The translations under genes were made by a program, and so were the position numbers. From Treponema sp. (GTDB lineage Bacteria > Spirochaetota > Spirochaetia > Treponematales > Breznakiellaceae), in the NCBI GenBank assembly GCA_031266075.1, contig JAISBS010000094.1, positions 31,560 to 95,559 of the forward strand: 64,000 bases of DNA. The letters run 5' to 3'. This document shows, piece after piece, positions 43,801 through 52,108 of the stretch (position 1 is its first letter; every line of letters starts with the position of its first letter). Under the pieces are notes generated by a model. The model made no database searches, was not told where the DNA came from, and saw nothing but the letters and a program-made list of their open reading frames with translations.

Positions 43801-46800
43801 CGATGCCAAGGGGCTGGGCCACCGCCGTTTGGGTGGCCGCCAGAGTAGCCTCCACCCCTGTTTCCAGTTGGGGGTTCAGATCGTGGATCAGCACCTGGGG
43901 CGGGGTGGTGTCCGCATTGTCCAGGTTGATCCCCAGGGTCCGGGTATCGGAAAGCTGTCCCGTCTCGCTGCCTGAGCCGGTAATATTGTCCCAGACCGTG
44001 ATCTCAAAAACGCCGTTGTCCAGATCGGGCATCGTATCAAAGACCGTGCCCTCAAAGGTAAGGGTACGCCAGGTTAAGCCCCCCGCCCCAAGGGAGACGC
44101 CGGTTTGACTTGTGGTTTCGAGAACCGTTGTCCCCGCGCCCTTGTAATTGACCCGGAAATTCAGGTTGTTGTTGCCGCCGTTCACCAGAACCGTAAAGGA
44201 CAGGTGTTTCTTGCGGACGGTAAAGCCGGTGGCGCTGTTGTCTAGGGTGTTGAGCAGGGTTCCCGGATTGTTCCGGGCGTTTTCCAGATTGCCGTCAAAG
44301 GTAAAGGGCGTGTAAACCGGCGTCGTCTCGTTGGAGGCGACTTTGCCGTACAGATCGGTGTAGAGGATCACCGTGCTGATCACGGGGGTCTTGTTTCTGA
44401 TGACAATATCTTTGCTGTAGTAGCGCCCGTTGCCCGCCTCGTCAAAGACCGCGTAATTCAGGGTGATGGGGCCGGAACCGATGTTTTCCGTGTTCAGACG
44501 GACAGACCAGGCGCCGCTCAGGGGATCGAAGAATTCCACGCAGCGATCCAGGTCCCGGTCAATAGTGGATTCCCCGGCAAAATCAATGGAAACCCCCGAA
44601 TAGAAGGCTTCCGGCTGGAATGCGCCGTCGGGGTACGAGACCCGGTTGGGCGTAATTTTGGGGTAAAGGGGAATCGGCGTGGAGGAGGTAGCGGCGTTCC
44701 CGGCCCGGCCGGTAGCCGCCTCCTCAGTGTAGGTATGGGCCGATGTCGCGGCGTCCAGAGGAACGCCGGAGCCGCCCCTGGTAAACCAGACCACGACTTT
44801 TTGCAGGCCGCTGGCGCCGCCGCTGACGCTGCCTGAGCTGTCGTCATCCCGGAAGGTTCCGGAGAGGAGGGCGCTGCTTCCCGCCAGCCAGGGTTCGGCG
44901 GCGGCGGCGGTGCCGGTCAGCGCGGCGGTGGGGAAGAAGTTGTCGATCCGGAACTCAAAGCGCTGTTCCGCATAGTAATGGGTGGGGCTCATGGTGTCTT
45001 CTACTTTCAGGTTCAGGCTGTAGACCGCCCCCTTGTCCTTGTAGCGGGTTTGACCCCAGGTGGGGTCGTTCATCGTCCCGCCGCTGTTCCGGCCCTGCAG
45101 TTTCTCCGGATCCAGGCCGCTAATCGTAATCTTTTTGCCCGTGAATCCGGTTTTCGTATAATCAGGGTTCCCGACCGTAACGGTTCCCGCGCCGTTTCCC
45201 ATGTCATAGGAGCCGTTCGCGACGGAGGCAAAGCTGTGGGCGGCGGCCATTTCCGCGCCCTGGTAGCTGATGGAATTAAACTCGGTGCTGTTGGAGACCC
45301 AGACATGGGCTTCCATGCTAAAGCCGCCGGTAAATTTCATCCCCCCTGTGTAGGGCGCGTTGGTGTAGGCCGCAGAACTGGTTGTTGTTATCTCTATATT
45401 TTCAATCACCGGCGCGGTGTTGCTGAATCTGAGCTTCACCCTATCCGGCACACCGTGGTTGTCGCCCTGAACCGCGTAATTGGGCGCATTGGCGTCCCAG
45501 GCGAAAACTTCCACCTCGATCCGCTGCTCGGCCTGGCCGTCCGGGGGGTTCAGTTCGCCGTAGTTGTTGATGATAAAGCTCCAGGAGACGGGGCTCAGGC
45601 CGCTCACTTCGGCGCTGCTGCTGTAGCGGAACCAGTCCCCGCCGGCGTAGTCCCCGCCCAGGGTGGTGGTCCGGTTGTCTGCCGCGTATGCCGAATACCG
45701 TCCGTCCTGTTTCAGATTGACGGTTCCCGTCCGGCTGCCGCCGGCATTCAGTTTCCAGACCCGGAAGCTGATGTCGTAGACGCCGAAGTCATCGGTGGCC
45801 GTACCGCCCACGGTAATGGCGCCGCCCACCAGCGCTTCATCGTTATGGCTTTCAATATAGGTCTTGGGCACGCTGCCGTCCGGGTCCAGCCAGAGGTCCT
45901 GCACGTACAGCTTCACGTTGCCCGCGCTGTCTTCCACCCGGAAGTACAGGGGCATCCGCCAGATTTCCCGGCTCCCGGTCAGGAGGGGATCCACCTGCGT
46001 GGCTCCCACATAGGGGACGGTGTTCACATATTCGCTGCCCGGATTCAGTTTAGGCAGGAAGCGGTCAATGTTGGGGAAGTCCAACTGCCAGGAATAGGTT
46101 CCCGACCAGAGGGTCATGTCCGCGGCGTTGGTGCCCTGGAATCCGGCGTTCCGCCAGGGAGTGGTTGCCGCCCAATCAGCCTGGGAGGAGTCCCCCACCG
46201 CCGGAGGCGTCTGCCCCAGGTAATAGCGGAGATTCTTCACCGTGTTGTTGTCCCTGGCGCTGCCGACAAAGGCCCGCTCGCCAAAAACTTCCAGCGGCTG
46301 GTGCAGCCGGGTGTAGGTTACGCCGCCAATTACTTCTGTTGATCCGGCGGCGGGGCCCATATAGGGGCTTTCTATTTCCAGTTCCGGCGGGCTGTTGTCA
46401 ATGGTTACGCTAAAATCCGCCATCGCCGCACGGCCCCCGGAATCTTCGGCCTGGACATAGAGGGTGTATTCACCGCTGGGAATATAGCCATTGGCATCAA
46501 AGGACGCCGTAGCCACCTTGAGGGTCTGGTGATAGGAAATAGCGTAAGCGCCGGGCCGGAAAACGGCTTCGCTCGTGTCAAGCGGCCAGGGGATCGACTC
46601 TTCCGCCGTTCCCTTGGGGACCAGTTTCGCCCGCATCCGGGTTATTCTGTTTCCGTCCGCTCCGTCCTGGGTATCAACAGTTACCTCGATATAATGGTTC
46701 CCCCCATTTACGATATCCTTGAGGATGGCGCTGGGCGCGGGGCTCGCCACGGTAAGTTCGGGGTTGTTCCGGTCAACATAGAAATACTGCCAGTCGTTGG

Positions 46801-49800
46801 CAGCAGGGTAAGCCGCCGTGTTGCCGGCTGCGTCCGCGGGAGTCAGCCGCAGGCGGTACCAGCCGTCCGTAAGGCCCAGAGCCCCGGTTCCCGCGCTGCC
46901 CAGCGGCAGGGTCCAGTTCACCGTTTCCCCGGTGTTCAGGCCCAGGCTGGACAGGGTTCTGGTCTCGCCGTTGTTTCCGGCAGGCCATGAACCGGAACTA
47001 TAGGTGTACTTCTGAACCAGGGCGGTTACTTCCGTAACGCCGCTGGCATCGGCAAAGGACGCCTGGATTCTCGGGCTGCCTTCCTGGAGGTACAGGGCGC
47101 CGTCAGGCGCGGCGGCGCTAATCAGCGTATAGGCCGGAGCCTGCCGGTCGTTTCTGAAATTCCATTCGGTCCAGGTGGTCCGCCCGGCCTCGTCATGGGC
47201 GGTAACCCGGAGGACAAAGTCCTGGAAATTGGCGTCCGCCCCCAGGGAGGCGTGGTGCAGCAGGGTTCCGGTCAGGGTAATCCGCCACTCAACGTTCCGG
47301 GACGCGCCGATCGTAGTCCACGCGGGGGCGGTAACCCATACGTTGGACGTGTTTTTGTACTCAATACGGTAGGAACTGGCGGGGAAGCTGCTCAGGGGCA
47401 GCAGCGCGGCTCCGGCCCTGCCGATTTCGGCGCTGATGGAGGCAAAGAGGTTGTCGCCGGCGGTTCCTTCCAGAACTACCGTACTGGAAGCGGAGTTAGT
47501 TACCTGATACACCGGGAGCAGCGGGGGGGTGTAGGCCACGACAGGGGCCGTGGTGTCTACCTTAAAGTACACGGTGGCCGCGCCGGTATAGACCTTGCTC
47601 CAGGAGTGCAGGGCGTCCTCGGCCTTGATGTCCAGCCGGTGGAGGCCGTCCTCCAGCCGGTTGGCCGGGATGGTATTGTCCGCGTCGTTGGTAATGTCGA
47701 TTTCCCAGTTCACGTTATTGCCCAGCCCCTCGGCGGTCCCCGTCGACCAGTTGGCAATATCGCCGGGGTTGCTGTCCGCCGCGCCGGTATAATCAAACCG
47801 GTAGTAGTAGGGCCGGAGAACATCCAGCGGCGTAAGGCTGTTGGCGTCCCGCAGGCTCCCTTTCAGGGCGGGCCGGACGGATTTCAGAATCGCCGCGTTC
47901 GCGGCGGCTGCCGAGGCGTCCACGTTAAAGGTAATAACCGGCCCGGTGCTGTCCTTGCTGAAATTCCAGTCCCTGGTGGTCATGCTGTTGCTGTCGTCGG
48001 TTACAAAGAATTTAACCACGTAGTTCTGATCGGGAAGCCCGTTGCCGGGGGCGGTTTCGTACCAGCCGCCCGCCAGTCCCGCGGCTTTCAGCTTGTCGTC
48101 CAGTTCCTTGTAGGTGATTTTCCAGCTATAGGGAGAATTCCCGGTCAGCGTCAGCCGCCCGTTAATGGATTGGGTGGGCGAAATATACATGGAATAGTCA
48201 AGGTACTTGAAAATATTCAGGTACGCTTCACTGACGGTCCCCTGGATAAAGGCTTCGGTCGCGTAACCCGTGTCCGCGGGTTTCAGGAAATTGGAGCCCT
48301 GGGGGTTGGATTCAGGCGGAACGGGGTCAAAAATTATCTCCGGGGCCTGCCGGTCCAGGATAAAGTAGATTTGTTTCCACGGCGTTGAAGCAGTAACATC
48401 ATCCAGCTTGCCCGCCGGGAGCGCGTCGTGAATCCGGTACCGGTATTTCCTCGGCCCCTCGCCGGTTCCCAGGAAACCGGATTCCGCCGTATCGGTGGGC
48501 AGATAGAAGCTGAACTGGAAGGCGGTAAGGCTAACCAGGCTGCCGCCCACCGTATTAACACCGGAAACTTTCCAGCCCGGCGCTACATCCGCAGCGTTCT
48601 CCGCCGGTTCGCCGCCGGAGCCGTCCCAGTACTGAATATCCACGGTGTGGGATGTGTTAAAGCCGTCATCATCGTAAATGACCGCGGAAATCAGGATACC
48701 GCTGTCCGCGATGGCCTCCACCGCGTAGGTTGCCGGATTGCCCGCGGTGTATTCGGTGCCGGGATTCAGGGGATCGTAGTTTACCGAGCGGTAGGGGGTC
48801 AGGGTTTCAAAATCCAGCCAGGGCAGATCGGTGGCCTGATCCAGGTAGAGGTCAAAGGAATTGAAGCCGGTAACGCCGGCCTTGTCCTGGGCCAGAACCC
48901 AGAGCTTATAGGCGCCGGTGGCGGGGCTGTTATAGGACCGGGTGTCGATAGTTGCCCCAAACCGGGACTCCGCATCGGGGGTCCCCAATACCGCGTAGCC
49001 CGAAGTGGTCCAGGAGGGCGCGGAATCGCCTGCGGGAAGGAACCAGTACCGGGGCGCCGTGGCGGAGGCATAAGCGGGGAGCCCGCTTTCGCCGTCAAAA
49101 ATATAGGCCTTGAACGAGACCTTTCCGTTGACGTTATTTTCCCGTCCATTCATGACGGTCAGATGGTTGAATTCGCTTTCCATAATTTCGATCACCGGCG
49201 GGTCGGTATCGACCTTGATGATCACCTGGACGTTGGCGGTCTTCCGGCCAAATACGTCCTGGGCCTCCAGACCGATCCTGAATTCCTCGGTGAACAGGGT
49301 TCCCACATTGACGCCGGGGATGGAAAAATCGTAGCGGTATTTGCCGCTCACCGGATCGGGGTTCGTCCCGGCGGGGGTAATCGTCGCGCTGTAGCCGCCG
49401 TCACCGGGCGCGGCCAGGGCGTCCACAAAGGGCCCGCTGGACCAGTCGCCCCCCGCCGGATTCGCGGGGAGGCTGATTTTAAGATATGCCGTATCTATGG
49501 GGCCGTCATCCTCCAGAACGCCGCTCACCGTGATCAGCCCCTGATAATAGCCGCCCGTTACGGGGTTGGCAAAATTCACCCGGGGATCCGCGGTATTTTT
49601 GGCAAAGAAAATTGTCTGCGTTCCCGTAGCCGGAGTTTTCGGTACGCTGTTGGCAGACTCCGCCGCGCTTTGCTGGTCACTAACGCTTACGGTTAGTTCG
49701 TAGTACCCGTCCCGAAGGGCGGTGGCCGGGGGAAACTCGCTCCCCGAAGCCGCGTAGAGGGCGGCGGCAAGCTGGGTCTGGGTTATTTCAAAGCCGGCCC

Positions 49801-52063
49801 GGTTCTCGCTGGTCCGGGTAAGTCCTCCCGCCGGAAGCGTCAGGGTCGCGGTGGCCTGCGTGCCGTCCAGTTTGATGTTTCCCGTGATTTTTACGGTTAC
49901 GGTTCCCCAGCCGGTTCCGGCCCCGGTGTTCAGGGCGTCGTCGTCCCGGAGCCGGATGGTAAATTTGCTGGAACTGCTGAAAATATTGCCGGGGTAGTCG
50001 CCGTTTTCAAGCTCCGCCTGTGTCGCCTCCGCGGTCATGCCCACCGCTTCCACGACGGGAAGATCGGAATCCTGGTCGATTGTTACCGGGTACTCGTCAA
50101 CAAAGCGGTTATAGGCCGAATCCTGGGAAAGGAGGAAGAGGGTGTATTCCCCGCCGCCGCCGGGGAACATGGTTGCATTGGCGGTGTTAATAAGGGCGGA
50201 AGTAAAGGGGCTGCCGGAAAGATCGCCCCGGAACTTTGCCCAGGCGGAATCATCGCCCATAAAGGCGGTATCCGCGTCCAGGGCGGTCCGGAAGGCCGCC
50301 GCATCGGGGCTTAGGCCTGTGTTCTTCAAAAAGACCCAGCGGACGCTGCCTGCCCCGCTGCGGATCCCCGTTTCGCTGTCGTAGGCCAGGCCCTGGAGTT
50401 TGATCTGGCCGTTCAGGGTAAAGATTTTTTCGTTTGTCTCGTTCTTGATGGAACTGAGGATGTTGTTGATCCGGGTAACGGGCTGAACGGTGTCCACCCT
50501 GATGGTATAGACTTCGGTGGCGTCCACCCCGGATTTGGAAGAAGCGGTTACGGTGTAGTAATAGGTTCCGTCCCCATTGGACGTAAAGTAACTCCAGGGG
50601 GGCTCATAGGTGAAGAGCCGGGCCGGGGGATCGCCGGGGCCGCCGGCCGGGATGGTAGCGCCCGCCGCGGGGGTCGAAGGGGTGCCGCCGGCAAAATAGA
50701 GTGTCTCCGGCTCCGCGGCGCTTCCTTCCTTCCGGACCGTCAGACGGGCGTAGCGGATGCCGTCCTCGTGGCTGGCCTTGACCCGCAGCGTAAAGAAGGG
50801 AGTGGCCCCGGTGTGGGGACTGCTGAGGTCGCTAAAAATAAGGCCGTTCTTGTTGGCAATGGTGTTGTCGTCGATGTAGCGGTGGGGCGCCCGGTAGGTG
50901 GCGGCCAGGGCCCCGGCGTTGTTGGTTGTAAACGCGGGATGGGCGGGATCCGTCTCCGCCGGATGGCCCAGGTCGTAGAGGGCGATGTCCGGCGCGGCGG
51001 CGGGAGCCTCCAGGGTCAGTTCCAGATACTGGTTGGGATAATCAGAGCCTGCCGGGACATACACGGGGTACACAATTTCTTCGCTCCCCGGCAGATTGTC
51101 CTTGACCTTGAAGAGGAAACGGTAGGAGCCAACAGGCAGGGGGTCTTCGGTGGCCCTGATTTGGCCGCCCACCTCTTTGTATTTAAGGAGGGGAAACGTA
51201 AAGGTAAAGGAATTCTCCGCCCGGTCATTGGGGTTGACATCGGCTTTGTGCCAGCCGCCGTAGAGAATGACTCCGGGCTGGGCGGGGCTGGGATCGGTAT
51301 CACCGTATGACCAGTAATATTCACCATCCGCACCTAATGCCGCGCCCGGGTCGCCCGAGGTGGGCCCGTCCGGGTCGTCCCGGTCAGTCGCCAAGAGGTC
51401 GTCGTTATAGGCGGGCCAGAATTTGATCTGGGGGTAATCCTCGTGGATCCCCGAAAGGTCGGTAACGATGCCGATAAGGGAGCCGTTGGAGGGCGTGGCG
51501 GTAAGTTTTTTTCCGGCGGCGGTGTTGAGTTTGGAATCGTTAAAGCCCGTCTCCTCGCCGGTCCACAATTCCGTGCCCGTCCGGGAGCCGTTCACCGCGG
51601 GGATCTGGAGTTCCAGGGAGGGGAAGCCGTTCTTCACCGTAAAGGCGTAGTTGGCGGTGGTCAGCGGCGTCCGGCCCGAATTGTCCCAGACCCTGAATTG
51701 AAGGGTAAAGGGGCCGTCCTCAAAGACCGCATTGCCCAGGGCGTCTTTCGCGGCCAGGTTCAGGGTCATGGTCCAGCGTTCCGACGCGGCGTCGTAGGCC
51801 ACAGCCGTAAAGGGCCCGCTCTTGACGCTGACCTGAACCTCCCGGACCTCCACATCGTCGGCGGCGGTCCCGGAGAATGTTTCCACGCCCCGGATAAAGG
51901 CGTTGGGCCCGTGGCTGTCCAGGCTAAAGGTGGGCGTTTCCAGGTCGACCATACGTCCCAGGCCGGCCTGGAAGGGCTGTTTCTCGATAAAATTTTCGCA
52001 GCCCAGGAACAGGGCGGTCAGGGCCGCCAGGGCCAGGGTTCCGTTTTTTAACACCCGTTTCAT
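40796..52063 (-). CDS. Giant Ig-repeat lipoprotein with propeller-like C-terminus (3755 aa)
   Basis: A 3755-residue lipoprotein with lipobox LFLGC (Cys22). About 18 Ig-like units follow, with linkers such as FKVDTTAPVVAY, VTIDNSPPELEIE and ILDRQAPEIIFD. A TIG-like domain lies at about 2930-3030 and a propeller-like domain from about 3036 to the end, with blades such as VHVSYYDNISKQLRYA and WSDLSLDPQGNPWISYRD. At about 3340-3555 an unrelated Trp-rich repeat is inserted. The order of domains is the same as in the next gene upstream. ATG 52063 (AAGGAG upstream, ideal signal peptide) is preferred to 52096, which also has a ribosome site. It begins about 45 bases after its neighbour. Confidence 0.85.
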   Translation of the reverse strand: MKRVLKNGTLALAALTALFLGCENFIEKQPFQAGLGRMVDLETPTFSLDSHGPNAFIRGVETFSGTAADDVEVREVQVSVKSGPFTAVAYDAASERWTMTLNLAAKDALGNAVFEDGPFTLQFRVWDNSGRTPLTTANYAFTVKNGFPSLELQIPAVNGSRTGTELWTGEETGFNDSKLNTAAGKKLTATPSNGSLIGIVTDLSGIHEDYPQIKFWPAYNDDLLATDRDDPDGPTSGDPGAALGADGEYYWSYGDTDPSPAQPGVILYGGWHKADVNPNDRAENSFTFTFPLLKYKEVGGQIRATEDPLPVGSYRFLFKVKDNLPGSEEIVYPVYVPAGSDYPNQYLELTLEAPAAAPDIALYDLGHPAETDPAHPAFTTNNAGALAATYRAPHRYIDDNTIANKNGLIFSDLSSPHTGATPFFTLRVKASHEDGIRYARLTVRKEGSAAEPETLYFAGGTPSTPAAGATIPAGGPGDPPARLFTYEPPWSYFTSNGDGTYYYTVTASSKSGVDATEVYTIRVDTVQPVTRINNILSSIKNETNEKIFTLNGQIKLQGLAYDSETGIRSGAGSVRWVFLKNTGLSPDAAAFRTALDADTAFMGDDSAWAKFRGDLSGSPFTSALINTANATMFPGGGGEYTLFLLSQDSAYNRFVDEYPVTIDQDSDLPVVEAVGMTAEATQAELENGDYPGNIFSSSSKFTIRLRDDDALNTGAGTGWGTVTVKITGNIKLDGTQATATLTLPAGGLTRTSENRAGFEITQTQLAAALYAASGSEFPPATALRDGYYELTVSVSDQQSAAESANSVPKTPATGTQTIFFAKNTADPRVNFANPVTGGYYQGLITVSGVLEDDGPIDTAYLKISLPANPAGGDWSSGPFVDALAAPGDGGYSATITPAGTNPDPVSGKYRYDFSIPGVNVGTLFTEEFRIGLEAQDVFGRKTANVQVIIKVDTDPPVIEIMESEFNHLTVMNGRENNVNGKVSFKAYIFDGESGLPAYASATAPRYWFLPAGDSAPSWTTSGYAVLGTPDAESRFGATIDTRSYNSPATGAYKLWVLAQDKAGVTGFNSFDLYLDQATDLPWLDFETLTPYRSVNYDPLNPGTEYTAGNPATYAVEAIADSGILISAVIYDDDGFNTSHTVDIQYWDGSGGEPAENAADVAPGWKVSGVNTVGGSLVSLTAFQFSFYLPTDTAESGFLGTGEGPRKYRYRIHDALPAGKLDDVTASTPWKQIYFILDRQAPEIIFDPVPPESNPQGSNFLKPADTGYATEAFIQGTVSEAYLNIFKYLDYSMYISPTQSINGRLTLTGNSPYSWKITYKELDDKLKAAGLAGGWYETAPGNGLPDQNYVVKFFVTDDSNSMTTRDWNFSKDSTGPVITFNVDASAAAANAAILKSVRPALKGSLRDANSLTPLDVLRPYYYRFDYTGAADSNPGDIANWSTGTAEGLGNNVNWEIDITNDADNTIPANRLEDGLHRLDIKAEDALHSWSKVYTGAATVYFKVDTTAPVVAYTPPLLPVYQVTNSASSTVVLEGTAGDNLFASISAEIGRAGAALLPLSSFPASSYRIEYKNTSNVWVTAPAWTTIGASRNVEWRITLTGTLLHHASLGADANFQDFVLRVTAHDEAGRTTWTEWNFRNDRQAPAYTLISAAAPDGALYLQEGSPRIQASFADASGVTEVTALVQKYTYSSGSWPAGNNGETRTLSSLGLNTGETVNWTLPLGSAGTGALGLTDGWYRLRLTPADAAGNTAAYPAANDWQYFYVDRNNPELTVASPAPSAILKDIVNGGNHYIEVTVDTQDGADGNRITRMRAKLVPKGTAEESIPWPLDTSEAVFRPGAYAISYHQTLKVATASFDANGYIPSGEYTLYVQAEDSGGRAAMADFSVTIDNSPPELEIESPYMGPAAGSTEVIGGVTYTRLHQPLEVFGERAFVGSARDNNTVKNLRYYLGQTPPAVGDSSQADWAATTPWRNAGFQGTNAADMTLWSGTYSWQLDFPNIDRFLPKLNPGSEYVNTVPYVGATQVDPLLTGSREIWRMPLYFRVEDSAGNVKLYVQDLWLDPDGSVPKTYIESHNDEALVGGAITVGGTATDDFGVYDISFRVWKLNAGGSRTGTVNLKQDGRYSAYAADNRTTTLGGDYAGGDWFRYSSSAEVSGLSPVSWSFIINNYGELNPPDGQAEQRIEVEVFAWDANAPNYAVQGDNHGVPDRVKLRFSNTAPVIENIEITTTSSAAYTNAPYTGGMKFTGGFSMEAHVWVSNSTEFNSISYQGAEMAAAHSFASVANGSYDMGNGAGTVTVGNPDYTKTGFTGKKITISGLDPEKLQGRNSGGTMNDPTWGQTRYKDKGAVYSLNLKVEDTMSPTHYYAEQRFEFRIDNFFPTAALTGTAAAAEPWLAGSSALLSGTFRDDDSSGSVSGGASGLQKVVVWFTRGGSGVPLDAATSAHTYTEEAATGRAGNAATSSTPIPLYPKITPNRVSYPDGAFQPEAFYSGVSIDFAGESTIDRDLDRCVEFFDPLSGAWSVRLNTENIGSGPITLNYAVFDEAGNGRYYSKDIVIRNKTPVISTVILYTDLYGKVASNETTPVYTPFTFDGNLENARNNPGTLLNTLDNSATGFTVRKKHLSFTVLVNGGNNNLNFRVNYKGAGTTVLETTSQTGVSLGAGGLTWRTLTFEGTVFDTMPDLDNGVFEITVWDNITGSGSETGQLSDTRTLGINLDNADTTPPQVLIHDLNPQLETGVEATLAATQTAVAQPLGIGSDYNRNLPGLYNRGTQAAPVPSGHIEPRIQSVLGGELGSPTFARDTVSGTVIIRGSAFDSHRVRDVNLGLNTGAGTYGTPVLQAVRDGSTSMWKLEAVSPASAWVYEEWRQDGHYVEWAYLWDSETLPAGLVVGASGLKAQARDAAPNSSANIDWNSGADPGNLRSAYHEYNNITVELAPFILEVQDASGGLHPRSTQGWYSLYREDSPAAIHTITGYNLKASGSSTLNIGDGHMGSPVNLTQTSPDKNRLTFRLAAATVSGKITLKTTGGAAVEAVNSRLEKINPWNLEQNTGAGREIWDHGSFAHIWRAREGDYFDGSNGGSDFAMAVHPGDAGLWASWVNRGAFRTYHSYYDNVNVSTKNTVYIMTSHDPQRETDVHINPTLHTGNIDVQGTGDSLSTNGVRRSGVTVAYMNLAAYTHDHSADDETGGIAVYDKRAPRYNRESLSGTAYAMENVYRSTDHVSTRFNRPRVVTHMVAGPTDGQSRVHVSYYDNISKQLRYASVTSNITTSTSIGNGAGTPTNQAVDGSAATENVGSWSAIDYLSGGQPIIAYYSDTRETVKLAYRDGTGAEWTAPREIMGWPYEAWNWGSLNANNKGAWLIANYGIVNGAPGTGNSGTTNAGNNNTARTNAWTAMSEAAREAYLKAEPDSWRTGTWLFADYIWPASVTSAGNRSDWLENNFGITGTDLGTTNNTTTRSNAWLNMTPAQRLDWLIARRDALIAPLYWDAANLIWPATSNFADATNQSTWLAQHYGVDLDAAGLGATSATKVASWNALTNDQRRVFLMEHQNSCTWAFANTSGGTGTWKIGDLLDSGDDYYQGSGLYVALRVDRKGAPSSDIIHVSFYNSRNNTLVYATGTVNSFVTGGNGGRGVFNFTSMEVDTSLSGGAWSDLSLDPQGNPWISYRDQAGFRVAHRNLSQFTKPSVDRLGHDNTGWDAARATIGFNVLDGRLNIETISNTLAANQGWNAAVGYPSDAYFRVAYRTPAAAAMTIPGWYE
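41400..42045 (-). repeat. Three-copy Trp-rich repeat inserted in the giant protein
   Basis: Three units of about 67 residues share the pattern W(L)xxxxGI...TR.NAW..M..A.R..WL...... W....IWPA....N.S.WL. Clear instances are NRSDWLENNFGI and NQSTWLAQHYGV, and TRSNAWLNMTPAQR and ARTNAWTAMSEAAR. The paralogous giant protein has no such segment at the matching place. The repeat looks helical, unlike its beta-rich surroundings. Confidence 0.8.
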
Positions 52064-52108
52064 CACAAGCTCCTTTTTCACATTCAAACCCTTCATGATC
52101 GCCCTCCC